A DNA stretch of 24,531 bases from DATDAH01 sp036525535 (GCA_036525535.1 DATDAH010000184.1:1-24531), one strand, 5' to 3'. Shown: positions 15,215 to 23,389, numbered from the stretch's first letter. Made by a program: numbers and translations. The notes: generated by a model not told the origin, from the letters alone.

Positions 15215-16282
15215 ATGACCGAACTGCAGGAGCGATGGGACCGCCTGGCCTACTGGATCGGGCCCTATCTGGGGGCCGAGGGCGCGGTCACGATCACCGA
15301 CGCCGGGGTCCCCGACGGCATCGGGTACTCGGCCGAGACGCTGCTCTTCACCGCCAACTTCCCCACAGCCGGTGGCGACCGCTCCCGGCGCCTCGTGCTG
15401 CGGGGCGAGACCGCCGACCCCGCCGTCTACCCCGCCCAGGTCGAGGACATCGACGTCGAGATCGAGATCCAGCACCGCATCATGTCCACGTTGGCGACGG
15501 CGACGGACATCCCGGTGGCCCCCATCGTCGGCGCCGACCTGACCGACGAGGCCATCGGCGCCCCGTTCTTCGTCATGGACTACGTCGACGGCGTGGTTCC
15601 CGCCGTCGACCCGCCGTACCCGGCCGCCGGGTTCTTCGCCGACGCCGACCCGGCGGACCGAGGCCGGATGATCGCCGACGGGGTGCGGGCCATGGGCCAG
15701 ATCCATGCCGTGGACTGGCGAGCCGCCGGGCTCGGCTGGCTGGTGCCGAGGGGGGTCGAGCCGACCCTGCGCCGCCAGCTCGACCTGTGGGCGGCTTACG
15801 CCCGGCGCGAGCTGCGGGGCCGGGTCCATCCCGACATGGACCGCGCTCTCGCCATCCTCGAGGACGGACTCGACGAGCCGTCGCCGCCGGCCCTCTGCTG
15901 GGGGGACCCTCGCCCCGGCAACATCATCTGGCAGGACTTCGCCTGCGCCAGCGTCACCGACTGGGAGGCGGCGGCGATCGCCCCGCCCGAGTTGGACCTG
16001 GGCTGGTGGCTGATGTTCGACCGCTCCTGTCACGAGGTCGGGGGGTTCGACCGTCTGGAGGGCGAGCCCTCCCGGGACGAGCAACGGGACCTCTACGCCG
16101 AGGCCGTCGGCCGGGACGTCGGGGACACGGCGCTCTACGAGCTGCTCGCCGCCTACCGCTACTCGGCCATCGTCGTGCGCGTCCTGAACCGTTGGGTCGA
16201 GCGGGGGGACTTCCCCGCCGACCACGACATCTGGTTGGAGAACCCGGCGGCCGCCTGCCTGCACCAGCTGCTGGAGAGCTGA
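15215..16282 (+). CDS. Phosphotransferase family protein (aminoglycoside phosphotransferase / ACAD10 kinase-like)
   Basis: A 355-residue kinase-fold protein of the APH/choline kinase type. The catalytic loop reads CWGDPRPGNIIW with Asp231 and Asn236, and the metal-binding DFG-equivalent Asp249 lies in VTDWEAA. The hinge-like FFVMDYVDG (about 118-126) is also typical. Actinobacterial members of this group are usually not resistance enzymes; some resemble the kinase part of ACAD10, which acts on hydroxyacyl-CoA, so the substrate stays open. The ATG at 15215 is preferred over 15170 because the extension is untypical, enters the hrpB upstream region and lies ahead of the TACCCT box. The GNAT gene follows two bases after its stop. 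Confidence 0.87.
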   Translation: MTELQERWDRLAYWIGPYLGAEGAVTITDAGVPDGIGYSAETLLFTANFPTAGGDRSRRLVLRGETADPAVYPAQVEDIDVEIEIQHRIMSTLATATDIPVAPIVGADLTDEAIGAPFFVMDYVDGVVPAVDPPYPAAGFFADADPADRGRMIADGVRAMGQIHAVDWRAAGLGWLVPRGVEPTLRRQLDLWAAYARRELRGRVHPDMDRALAILEDGLDEPSPPALCWGDPRPGNIIWQDFACASVTDWEAAAIAPPELDLGWWLMFDRSCHEVGGFDRLEGEPSRDEQRDLYAEAVGRDVGDTALYELLAAYRYSAIVVRVLNRWVERGDFPADHDIWLENPAAACLHQLLES

Positions 16283-16284
16283 GC

Positions 16285-16791
16285 ATGGCGGTCCGGGCCC
16301 CCCTCAAGGCCGAGCTGCCGCTCCTGCAGGCCATCGGGGTGGCCGCCGGCCGCCGCTTCGCCGAGGTCGGCCTCGATGCCGTGGCCGAGGACCCGCCCCA
16401 CGAGCTGTCGGCTCTCGAGCGCTGGCGGGCCGCGGGGCGGGCGTGGGTCACCACCGACCGGGACGGCCATCCCGTCGGCTTCGTCGTCGTGGACCTGGTC
16501 GACGGGACCGCCCACATCGAGGAGATCTCGGTCCTGCCCGAGCGCAACGGCCGGGGCCACGGCATGGCCCTGATGCGTCATGTCGAGACGTGGGCCAGGG
16601 GCAAGGGCTTCCCGGCCGTGACCCTGACGACGTTCTCGGAGGTCCCCTGGAACCGGCCCTGGTACGAGCGCCGGGGCTACCGCGTGCTGGAGGAGCCGGA
16701 GTGGACCCCGGGCCTGGCCCAGCGCCGAGCGGAGGAGGCCGAGGCCGGTCTCGACCCCGAGCTGCGGGTGATCATGGCCAAGGCCCTCTGA
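16285..16791 (+). CDS. GNAT family N-acetyltransferase
   Basis: A 168-residue acetyltransferase with one GNAT domain. The acetyl-CoA pyrophosphate-binding loop is seen in ISVLPERNGRGHGMALM, where NGRGHG (88-93) fits Q/RxxGxG/A with Asn in first place. TLTTFSEVPWNRPWYERRGYR is the typical beta6-alpha4 region. The acceptor is unknown. The ATG lies two bases after the kinase stop, and the NUDIX gene begins six bases after this gene, so the three are cotranscribed. Confidence 0.9.
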   Translation: MAVRAPLKAELPLLQAIGVAAGRRFAEVGLDAVAEDPPHELSALERWRAAGRAWVTTDRDGHPVGFVVVDLVDGTAHIEEISVLPERNGRGHGMALMRHVETWARGKGFPAVTLTTFSEVPWNRPWYERRGYRVLEEPEWTPGLAQRRAEEAEAGLDPELRVIMAKAL

Positions 16792-16797
16792 GGCGCC

Positions 16798-17358
16798 GTG
16801 GCCGACGATCGCAGCTTTGCCGCCGAGCTCGCCGCCTACCGGCCGGGATCCCCCGAAGAGGCGGCCGACCTGGAGCGAGCCCGCGCCCTGCTCGCCGGCC
16901 CCGACCCGTGGAGCCGGTCGGGGCCCCTGCACCTGACGGGCTCCGCTCTCGTCGTCCACCCGCCGAGCGCGCGGGTCCTGTTGCGGTGGCACGAACGCCA
17001 GCAGGCCTGGCTGCAGGTCGGCGGTCACGCCGACCCCGGCGAGGTCAACCCGTTCGTGACCGCCCTCCGCGAGGGGGCGGAGGAGACCGGCCTCGAGGAT
17101 CTCCGGCCGTGGCCCGGTCCCGAGCCGACCCTGGTGCACCTCGTTGCCGTCCCCGTACCGGCCGGCAAGGGGGAGCCCGCCCACGAGCACCTGGACGTGC
17201 GCTACGTCCTGGCCACCGACACGCCCGCGGCGGCCCGGCCCGAGAACCCGACCGCCCGCCTGCAGTGGCTGACCGTGACCGAGGCCCTGGCCTTCGTGGC
17301 CGAGGACAACCTCCGGGTGGCGCTCGGACGGGTGGCTGATCTCCTCGTGGACGCCTGA
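16798..17358 (+). CDS. NUDIX hydrolase
   Basis: A 186-residue NUDIX protein. The Nudix box is GGHADPGEVNPFVTALREGAEETGL (residues 75-99 by count, key residues Gly76, Glu82, Arg91, Glu92, Glu95, Glu96 and Gly98). By my count it has one more residue between Glu82 and Arg91 than the textbook Gx5Ex7RE spacing, a form seen in many actinobacterial GGHAD-type members. The enzyme should cleave a nucleoside diphosphate linked to another moiety; the substrate is unknown. The start is GTG, six bases after the GNAT stop. Confidence 0.9.
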   Translation: MADDRSFAAELAAYRPGSPEEAADLERARALLAGPDPWSRSGPLHLTGSALVVHPPSARVLLRWHERQQAWLQVGGHADPGEVNPFVTALREGAEETGLEDLRPWPGPEPTLVHLVAVPVPAGKGEPAHEHLDVRYVLATDTPAAARPENPTARLQWLTVTEALAFVAEDNLRVALGRVADLLVDA

Positions 17359-17382
17359 CGAGCCGCGTGGTTGGCTGGGGGC

Positions 17383-17745
17383 ATGGCCGTCACCCTGCAG
17401 GGATTGCGCACGCTCATCCATCCAGTCGAGGACCTCGAGGCCGCGAAGGCCTGGTGGAGCGACTTCCTCGGCTTCGGGCCGTACTTCGACGAGCCGTTCT
17501 ACGTCGGCTACGAGGTGGCGGGCTACGAGCTGGGCCTGCTGCCCGGCCACCCGGTCACCGACGGCGCGCTGCCCTACTGGGGCGTCGACGACGTGGGCGA
17601 GGCGATGGCGGCGGCGATCGCCTCAGGGGCGACCGAGCACACGCCGGCCACCGAGGTGGGCGAGGGCATCGTCACCGGCACGGTGCGCAACCCCCAGGGC
17701 AGCATCGTGGGGTTCATCCGCAACCCCCACTTCACGCTGCCCTGA
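17383..17745 (+). CDS. VOC family (glyoxalase/dioxygenase-fold) protein
   Basis: A 120-residue protein with the two beta-alpha-beta-beta-beta units of the vicinal oxygen chelate fold: TLIHPVEDLEAAKAWWSDFLGF, then GYEVAGYELGLLPG, and a second half with YWGVDDVGEAMAAAI and RNPQGSIVGFIRNPHF. His in TLIHPV and the glutamates near GYELGL and the C-terminus could be metal ligands. Such small proteins include glyoxalases, antibiotic-binding proteins and enzymes of unknown role; I cannot choose. ATG 17383 is preferred to TTG 17371. It converges with the desaturase gene only seven bases from its stop. Confidence 0.85.
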   Translation: MAVTLQGLRTLIHPVEDLEAAKAWWSDFLGFGPYFDEPFYVGYEVAGYELGLLPGHPVTDGALPYWGVDDVGEAMAAAIASGATEHTPATEVGEGIVTGTVRNPQGSIVGFIRNPHFTLP

Positions 17746-17757
17746 CCAGAGGTCAGG
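17741..17757. terminator. Perfect hairpin formed by two convergent stop codons
   Basis: CCTGACC-AGA-GGTCAGG is a 7-bp perfect stem with a three-base loop. It contains the TGA of the VOC gene in its left arm and the TGA of the desaturase gene (read on the other strand) in its right arm. It is a compact candidate bidirectional terminator without a T-tract. Confidence 0.5.
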
Positions 17758-18889
17758 CGGCGGCGGGCTCCGGCTCGACCGGGTTGGCCGCCAGGTGGGC
17801 GGCGGCTTCCGGGTAGGTCAGCCAGGTGCCGGTGTCGTAGTCGTAGAGCTTGCACTGGCGGCTGTTGGCGATGAAGTCCCGGAAGCGCATGGGCTCGTCG
17901 TGGACCGTGTCGGGGTAGCCCGCTTTGATGGCGTCGGCGGCCAGCTCGAGGTTGTACATCGGGATGCGCATGTCCACGTGGTGGGGGATGTGGATCATGA
18001 TCCAGTGCAGGAAGAAGTTCATCCCCGGCGCCGTGCGCAGGATGGTGGTGCCCTCCATCTGGCCCTTGAACTTGGTCCACTCGCGACGCTTCCACCAGCG
18101 GATGTCGGGCTGGACGTGGTGCACGTGGACCACGGACCCGATCAGGTAGGAGAAGGCCAGGAAGGGGATGACCATGACCCGCACGATCAGCCAGGCCGTG
18201 CCCAGCACCGTGCCAGTGCGGCTCCAACCGACGACGCCGAGGACGGTGGCGAAGGTGGCGAGGTAGGCGTAGACGATCGCCCGGTCCCGGCCGATGGCCT
18301 TCTTCCAGCGGGCGGGGGGGTCGAAGACCATCATCTTCGTCAGCCACACCTCGCGGATGTAGTACGAGCCGGCGCCGGCCCAGGACCACTCGAAGCGGTG
18401 CCGCAACCGGCCCAGCGGGCCCATGGCGGCGTACTCCGCCGCGGTGTAGGGCTGCCACACGAAGTCGTAGCCCTGGCGCACGGTGTAGGCGTGGTGGATC
18501 CGGTTGTGGCCGAGGATCCAGGCCTCGTACACGTGCCAGGAGGGGAGCATGGCGATGTGGCCGATGACCGAGTTCATGCGCTTGCTCGAGAACAGGGCGC
18601 CGTGGGCGCTGTCGTGGGCCACGACGAACAGGGCGGTCACCGCCAGGGCGGCGAGGACCTCCAGGGCCAGGATCCCGAACGGGTTCGTGACCACGATCAG
18701 GCCCCAGACGACGAGCCCGTAGACGAGGAGGTCCCGGCCGAAGTAGGCCAGGCCCTTCCACGTCGGGTTCTCGTAGGCCTCGTCCGGGACGAGGTCGATC
18801 ACCGGCTTGAGGGAGCCGTTGGCGGGGGCCTCCGAGCCGGTGTCCACCGGCCCGTCGACGTCGGTGGACGGTGACAGGGTCAAGGTCAT
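17753..18889 (-). CDS. Membrane fatty acid desaturase
   Basis: A 378-residue integral membrane di-iron desaturase of the FA_desaturase family. The three histidine boxes are present: HDSAH (92-96), HNRIHH (128-133) and HIPHH (300-304), with an additional HVHH at 255-258. Hydrophobic segments lie around 54-91 and 205-255. The enzyme should introduce a double bond in a lipid acyl chain, or hydroxylate it, with electrons from a reductase not encoded nearby. The ATG at 18889 has a -10-like TAGAGT seven bases upstream; longer in-frame versions run through the operator. It diverges from the alpha/beta hydrolase gene and is probably controlled by a TetR-type repressor encoded elsewhere. Confidence 0.92.
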   Translation of the reverse strand: MTLTLSPSTDVDGPVDTGSEAPANGSLKPVIDLVPDEAYENPTWKGLAYFGRDLLVYGLVVWGLIVVTNPFGILALEVLAALAVTALFVVAHDSAHGALFSSKRMNSVIGHIAMLPSWHVYEAWILGHNRIHHAYTVRQGYDFVWQPYTAAEYAAMGPLGRLRHRFEWSWAGAGSYYIREVWLTKMMVFDPPARWKKAIGRDRAIVYAYLATFATVLGVVGWSRTGTVLGTAWLIVRVMVIPFLAFSYLIGSVVHVHHVQPDIRWWKRREWTKFKGQMEGTTILRTAPGMNFFLHWIMIHIPHHVDMRIPMYNLELAADAIKAGYPDTVHDEPMRFRDFIANSRQCKLYDYDTGTWLTYPEAAAHLAANPVEPEPAAA

Positions 18890-18896
18890 CGGAGCC

Positions 18897-18902
18897 ACTC
18901 TA
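18897..18902 (-). promoter_or_regulatory. Candidate -10 box (TAGAGT) of the desaturase gene
   Basis: On the minus strand TAGAGT ends seven bases before the ATG at 18889. A weak -35 (TTGCTC, 18924-18919) lies 16 bases upstream. The inverted repeat at 18898-18919 fills the space between them. Confidence 0.45.
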
Positions 18903-18919
18903 CCTACCGGTCGGTAGAG
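18898..18919. promoter_or_regulatory. TetR-type operator (22-bp inverted repeat)
   Basis: CTCTACCTACC/GGTCGGTAGAG pairs at ten of eleven positions about the centre 18908/18909, the single mismatch being T18905 with C18912. The core TACCnACCGGT resembles operators of TetR family repressors in actinobacteria. It lies between divergent genes and overlaps the desaturase -10 region. No TetR gene lies in the window. Confidence 0.65.
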
Positions 18920-18951
18920 AGCAATGGAACGTGAGGTTTCGGCCGAAGAAA

Positions 18952-18957
18952 TACGGT
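18952..18957 (+). promoter_or_regulatory. Candidate -10 box (TACGGT) that supports the hydrolase start
   Basis: TACGGT ends six bases before GTG 18964, the same spacing as for other leaderless candidates here. It favours that start over the in-frame GTG at 18931. Confidence 0.4.
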
Positions 18958-18963
18958 GCCACC

Positions 18964-19806
18964 GTGCCCTACGCCCTCCATGACGACGTCGAGCTGTACT
19001 ACGAGACCTTCGGCTTCGACGCTGATCCCGCACTGCTCCTGGTCAACGGCCTGGGCAGCCAGTGCATCAACTACCGGGTCGAATGGGTCGAGCGCTTCGT
19101 CGCCGCCGGGTTCTTCGTCATCCGCTTCGACAACCGGGACGTCGGCCTGTCGACCGGCTTCGACGACGCCGGCACCGCCGAGCCGGCTTACACCCTGGAG
19201 GACATGGCCGGGGACGCCCTCGCCGTGCTCGACGCCGCCAACATCGACCGGGCCCACGTGCTCGGCCTGTCGATGGGCGGGATGATCGTCCAGCTCCTGG
19301 CCATCCACCACGCCGACCGGCTGCGCTCGGTCACCTCGATGATGTCCTCCACGAGTGATCCCGATGCCGGCCTTCCCAGCGCGGAGGCCTTCGAGCACAT
19401 CTTCACGCCGTCACCGCCGGACAAGGAGGGCTACCTGCAGCACCAGATCACCTCGATCCGGACCTGGGGGAGTCCGGCTCCGTTCGACGAGGCCTGGATC
19501 CGCATGACCAACGGCGAGGCCTACGACCGGGCATTCCATCCGGCGGGCCAGGCCCGCCAGCTCCTGGCCGTGCGAGCCGGACCGAGCCGGACCGACGCTC
19601 TGCGTGGGGTGCGGCTCCCGTTCCTCGTCCTCCACGGCGACCAGGACCGACTGGTGGACCCGTCGGGCGGCCGCCGGACGGCGGAGGCCGTGCCCGGGGC
19701 CCGCTTCGAGCTCATCGAGGGCCTCGGCCACGATTACCCGCCTGCGTACTGGGACACGATCGTGGACCTCGTGGCCGAGCACGCCCACCGCGCCGATCAC
19801 TCGTAG
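18964..19806 (+). CDS. Alpha/beta hydrolase
   Basis: A 280-residue alpha/beta hydrolase-fold enzyme. The nucleophile elbow is GLSMGG with Ser103; the acid is probably the Asp in HGDQDRLVDP and the base the His in GLGHDYPPAYW near the C-terminus. The oxyanion region reads LLLVNGLGSQC, and FDNRDVGLS follows, a pattern common in actinobacterial esterase-like hydrolases. The GTG at 18964 is chosen because the protein then opens MPYALHDDVELYYE like its relatives and a -10 box is just upstream; GTG 18931 is possible. It shares a TetR-type operator with the desaturase, so a lipid or ester substrate is a fair guess. Its end overlaps the convergent permease gene by ten bases. Confidence 0.87.
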   Translation: MPYALHDDVELYYETFGFDADPALLLVNGLGSQCINYRVEWVERFVAAGFFVIRFDNRDVGLSTGFDDAGTAEPAYTLEDMAGDALAVLDAANIDRAHVLGLSMGGMIVQLLAIHHADRLRSVTSMMSSTSDPDAGLPSAEAFEHIFTPSPPDKEGYLQHQITSIRTWGSPAPFDEAWIRMTNGEAYDRAFHPAGQARQLLAVRAGPSRTDALRGVRLPFLVLHGDQDRLVDPSGGRRTAEAVPGARFELIEGLGHDYPPAYWDTIVDLVAEHAHRADHS

Positions 19807-22085
19807 CGAACGAGCGCCGAGGCCGGCCGGCGGGCGAGGCCGAGGCTGGCCAGCGCCCCGGTGCCGGCGGCGAGGAGGGCGACGGCCGGCAGGACCAGGG
19901 CGACGGCCACCGTCGACGGATCCGAGGCGAAGCCGGGCCCGATGCCGATCCCGGTGGTCAGGCCGTCAGCCAGCGCGGTGTAGGCCACCCAGCCGAGGGG
20001 GATGCCGACGAGAGCGGCCAGCCCGCCGATGGCCCCCGCCCCCACCGCCGCTTGGGTGAGGAGCTGGCCCGTGCTGGCCCCGACCGTGCGCAGGATCCCG
20101 ATGGCCCGGGCCCGCTCGCGGGTGGCGCTCAGCGTGGTGGCCAGCAGGTTGGCCAGGGCCACGGCGCCCAGCAGCACGGCCATGGCCACCATCGCCCCTT
20201 TGACCGGGGTCAGGTCGTCGACGTTGAGGGTCTCGGCGACGGCGGTCCCCGCGAACCGGTCGTTCAGGACGGCGGCCAGGTCCTCGTCGCTCACCCCGGG
20301 GGCGGCGACCACGCGCCAGTCCGGGTCGTCGTCGAGCAGGCCGGCCGGCAGGGCCTCCTCCCGGACCTGGATCATCTTCCCGGTGTCGGCGGTGTCGGAG
20401 TACCAGCCGACGATCGTCAGGTCGAGGGCCGTGTCGTCGACCTCGACCCGGAGGGGGTCGCCGACGGCCAGTCCCGTCTCGTCGAGGAAGGCGTAGCCCA
20501 CGATGGCCTCGTCGGCCGCTCGCAGCGGTGCCCCCTCCTGGATGACGTACGCGGCGGCCGTCGGGTCACCACCGAGGACGCGGACCGTGAAGCCGGCGTC
20601 GTCCACCGTCCCGTTGCGCTCCCGTTCGGTGAACCAGGCCCCGACCTCCTCGGTGGCGTCCAGGACCTCGGCCACCTCGCCTGCGGCGGCGGTCTGGCTC
20701 TCGACGGTCACGTCCCACGGGTTGCCGGCCACCGCGGGATCGGCGGCCACGGCGTCGATGGTGCCGATGAACCCGAGGCTGACCACGGCCCCGGCGGCGG
20801 CGACCACCAGGGCGCCCGCGGCCAGGGCCGTCCGTCCCGGCCGGGCGAACGCCCGGCGCAATCCACTGGCCGTCGCCGGACCGGCGCCGCCCCGGCGGGC
20901 CAGAGCGGCCAGACGCCGACCCCCGTCGGGCACGGTGGGCACGTCGCGGAGCACGGCGCTGGGCGACCGGCGCACCGCCCGCCCGGCCGGCACCAACACG
21001 CTCACGGTGAGCAGGCCGCCGACCAGCAGTGCGGCCACCAGCAGCGAGCGCAGGGCGAAGCCGGGGCCGGACCCGGCCAACACGCCGTCGAGGCCGGCTT
21101 GGAAGAGGGGGGCCAGCGGCGTCCCCACCACCCAGCCCAGGAGCACGCCGACGGCGCCGAGCAGGAGGTGCTCGGCCCACACCGCGGCCAAGAGCTGGCG
21201 CGGGGTGAAGCCGGTGGCGGCGAGCAGGCCGAGGGACCGGCGCCGGGCGACCAGGCGGGCCGCAGTGGCCCCGGCGACCACGAAGGCGGCCGCGACCAGG
21301 AGGAAGACGCCGAAGCCACCGACCAGGGTGGCGAACACGGAACCGACCACGAGGATGTCGGCCCGGGTGTCGGTCCAGTGGTTGGCCCCGTGGATGTCGG
21401 CGGCCGGATCGGCCAGGAGGCGACCTCCGACCGTGGCCGCCGACGCCGGATCACGAAGGGCGTAGGCGGCGAGGAAGCTCGACGGCCGGCTGTCGGGGGC
21501 CAGGGCGTCGACCGTCTCGGGCCGGGCGAACAGGCGCAGCGGGTCACAGGTGGGCCAGAAGCAGTCGAGCAGGTCGACGGCGGCGCCCACCACATGGAGG
21601 TCCGTGGGCCCGGTCGGGCTTTCGACGGTGAGGGTGTCACCCACGGCGGCGACGCCCTCCGAGACCAACGACTGCTCGACGACCACGGCGTCCTCGTCGC
21701 CGGCCTCGGGCCAGTGACCCGCCACCAGGTCCGGAGTGGCCACCGCGGGCAGCGCTTCGGGGTCGGTGGCGATGAGGCGGACGTCGATGGCGTCGCCGTC
21801 GACCGGGGTCGTGAGGTCGGCGACGTAGGCCCGGGGCCCGGATGCCTCGGCCACCGCATCGTCGTCGGCTGCGGCCTCGAGGGCAGGGGCCTCGCCGTAG
21901 AGGACGAGATCGGGCCGGCCCGCCTGCTGGTAGGCGGCATCGACCTGGTCGGCCGCGGTGGTCTGCGCGGCGAGGCCGGCCACGACCGCCGTGGCGGCGA
22001 GGGCGCAGACGCCGACCAGGGCCAGGACCTGCGCCCAGCCCCGGTGCCGGAGCCCGCTGAGGGTGAGATGTGTGGTGGCGCCCAT
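19797..22085 (-). CDS. ABC transporter permease (MacB/FtsX-like, two-domain)
   Basis: A 762-residue inner-membrane permease. One helix near residues 17-40 is followed by a large extracytoplasmic domain (about 45-240), then three helices around 244-275, 300-325 and 345-368. The layout repeats with a helix near 418-440, a second extracytoplasmic domain to about 630, and three final helices. This is the duplicated FtsX/MacB_PCD type with about eight membrane segments, used in mechanotransmission, lipoprotein or peptide export rather than classic import. The ATG overlaps the ATPase stop as TGATG. The substrate is unknown; there is no membrane-fusion gene, as expected for an actinobacterium. Confidence 0.9.
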   Translation of the reverse strand: MGATTHLTLSGLRHRGWAQVLALVGVCALAATAVVAGLAAQTTAADQVDAAYQQAGRPDLVLYGEAPALEAAADDDAVAEASGPRAYVADLTTPVDGDAIDVRLIATDPEALPAVATPDLVAGHWPEAGDEDAVVVEQSLVSEGVAAVGDTLTVESPTGPTDLHVVGAAVDLLDCFWPTCDPLRLFARPETVDALAPDSRPSSFLAAYALRDPASAATVGGRLLADPAADIHGANHWTDTRADILVVGSVFATLVGGFGVFLLVAAAFVVAGATAARLVARRRSLGLLAATGFTPRQLLAAVWAEHLLLGAVGVLLGWVVGTPLAPLFQAGLDGVLAGSGPGFALRSLLVAALLVGGLLTVSVLVPAGRAVRRSPSAVLRDVPTVPDGGRRLAALARRGGAGPATASGLRRAFARPGRTALAAGALVVAAAGAVVSLGFIGTIDAVAADPAVAGNPWDVTVESQTAAAGEVAEVLDATEEVGAWFTERERNGTVDDAGFTVRVLGGDPTAAAYVIQEGAPLRAADEAIVGYAFLDETGLAVGDPLRVEVDDTALDLTIVGWYSDTADTGKMIQVREEALPAGLLDDDPDWRVVAAPGVSDEDLAAVLNDRFAGTAVAETLNVDDLTPVKGAMVAMAVLLGAVALANLLATTLSATRERARAIGILRTVGASTGQLLTQAAVGAGAIGGLAALVGIPLGWVAYTALADGLTTGIGIGPGFASDPSTVAVALVLPAVALLAAGTGALASLGLARRPASALVRYE

Positions 22086-22825
22086 CACGACTCCAGGGAG
22101 AGGAGCTCGGCCAGGAGGGGGCGGCCGCTGGAGGCCAGACTGCGCTCGTCCCGGATCTGGCCGTCCTGCATGACCAGGACCCGGTCGGCGGCCGCCGCCA
22201 CCCGGTGGTCGTGGGTGACCATCACGATCGTCCGTCCCCGCTCGTGGGCCTGGCGGAGGAGGCCCAGGACGCCGCGGGCCGACTCGGTGTCCAGTGCCCC
22301 GGTCGGCTCGTCGGCCAGGAGCAGCGGGGGATCGTTGACCAGGGCCCGGGCCAGGGCGACCCGTTGCTGTTCGCCTCCGGACAACTCGTTCACCGCGGCG
22401 CCGATCACCTCCCCCAGGCCGAGCTCGTCCATCAGGGCGCGGGCTCGGCGGCGCGCCTCCCGCCGGCCCGCCCCGGCCAGCTGGGCCGCGATCTCGACGT
22501 TCTCCAACGCGTCCAGGTCGGGCACCAGGTTGTAGAACTGGAAGACGTAGCCCACCCGCGAGCGGCGGAGCACGGCCCGGGCCGTCTCGGACCGCTCGCC
22601 GAGGGCGGTGCCGGCCAGTACGACCGAGCCCTCGTCCGGCACGTCCAGGCCGCCCAGCAGGTGCAGCAGGGTGGACTTGCCACAGCCGCTGGGGCCCATG
22701 ATCGCCACCCACTCGCCGGCGTCGACCTGCAGGTCGACCTGGCGCACGGCGTCCACCCGGCGGGTGGCGGTGGCGAAGGACTTGCTCACGGCGTGGGCCA
22801 CGAGCAGGGGTTCGGTGGTGGTCAT
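22085..22825 (-). CDS. ABC transporter ATP-binding protein (MacB/LolD-like)
   Basis: A 246-residue ATPase. Walker A is GPSGCGKS (44-51), the Q-loop is VFQFYNLVP (Gln96), the signature is LSGGEQQ (148-154), Walker B is LLLADEP (168-174), and the D-loop ALDT and an H-loop VTHD follow. The FYNLVPDLDALENV region is typical of the MacB/LolD class that pairs with FtsX-type permeases. The ATG at 22825 is well supported by AGGAGA at 22840-22835, nine bases upstream. Its ATG overlaps the PadR stop and its stop overlaps the permease start, so regulator and transporter are one operon. Confidence 0.95.
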   Translation of the reverse strand: MTTTEPLLVAHAVSKSFATATRRVDAVRQVDLQVDAGEWVAIMGPSGCGKSTLLHLLGGLDVPDEGSVVLAGTALGERSETARAVLRRSRVGYVFQFYNLVPDLDALENVEIAAQLAGAGRREARRRARALMDELGLGEVIGAAVNELSGGEQQRVALARALVNDPPLLLADEPTGALDTESARGVLGLLRQAHERGRTIVMVTHDHRVAAAADRVLVMQDGQIRDERSLASSGRPLLAELLSLES

Positions 22826-23376
22826 CGTGGGTTGTCTCCTGGGATCAGTTCCGGGTCGAGGCGAAGGGGGCCACGGGCCAGGACCTCGTCGCAGTGGTCC
22901 AGCCACTGCAACTCGGCCTGCAGGTGCAGCGCCGTCCCGTGGGCGAGGACCCCGGCGACGGAGTCACCGGGGGTGTCGGCGGTGGCCGTGTCGAGGTCGC
23001 GCAGGCTCTGGAAGCACCGCTGCCGGTGCCCGCCGATGAGGGCCCGAGCGTCATCGGTGCCGAGCAGGGAGGCGCCGACCAGCTTGAGCACCAGGTCCGA
23101 CTTGGGCACGGGGAGGGCGTCGTCCTCCCGCAGCCACGCGTCCAGGGCGGACCGCCCCCGCTCGGTCAGCTCGTAGTCCTTGCGGTCCGGCCGGCCGGCC
23201 TGGCCGACCCGCTCCTGGACCACCAGGCCGTCCCGCTCGAGGCGACCCAGCGTGACGTAGATCTGGCCGATGTTGACCGGGCCCCAGACGGCGGCGAACA
23301 GCTGGTCGTAGCGTCGCTTCAGCTCGTAGCCGTGGGTGCGGCCCGATGCCAGGAGGGCGAGGAAGACGTGCTTCAC
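22822..23376 (-). CDS. PadR family transcriptional regulator
   Basis: A 184-residue regulator. The N-terminal winged helix is clear (HVFLALLASGRTHGYELKRR, GQIYVTLGRLERDGLV, then KDYELTERGRSALDAWL), followed by a helical C-terminal dimerisation region of the Vir_act_alpha_C type. PadR proteins usually repress their own operon and release DNA on binding a small hydrophobic molecule. The start is GTG at 23376. Its stop overlaps the ATPase start in an ATGA junction. A strong promoter with palindromes lies directly upstream, fitting autoregulation; the inducer is probably a toxic compound or envelope stress signal handled by the ABC transporter. Confidence 0.93.
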   Translation of the reverse strand: MKHVFLALLASGRTHGYELKRRYDQLFAAVWGPVNIGQIYVTLGRLERDGLVVQERVGQAGRPDRKDYELTERGRSALDAWLREDDALPVPKSDLVLKLVGASLLGTDDARALIGGHRQRCFQSLRDLDTATADTPGDSVAGVLAHGTALHLQAELQWLDHCDEVLARGPLRLDPELIPGDNPR

Positions 23377-23389
23377 CCCTGACCGCTCT

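Noticed and set aside
15215..16282. Aminoglycoside resistance gene
   Set aside because: The kinase signature is present, but this APH group in actinobacteria is broad and mostly not linked to resistance; no specific resistance motif is visible.
16798..17358. NUDIX box with non-canonical spacing as a sign of a broken gene
   Set aside because: The acidic catalytic residues (Glu92, Glu95, Glu96) are intact and the one-residue difference is common in this subfamily; the frame is full length.
20052..22535. An 827-codon plus-strand frame opposite the ABC permease and ATPase genes
   Set aside because: The opposite strand encodes a clear permease and ATPase; this frame has no recognisable domain and a Gly/Gln/His-rich composition.
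22086..22712. Extension of the permease frame upstream as a 971-codon protein
   Set aside because: The extra part overlaps the ATPase in another frame. The ATG at 22085, in a TGATG junction, fits translational coupling and a normal N-terminal helix.
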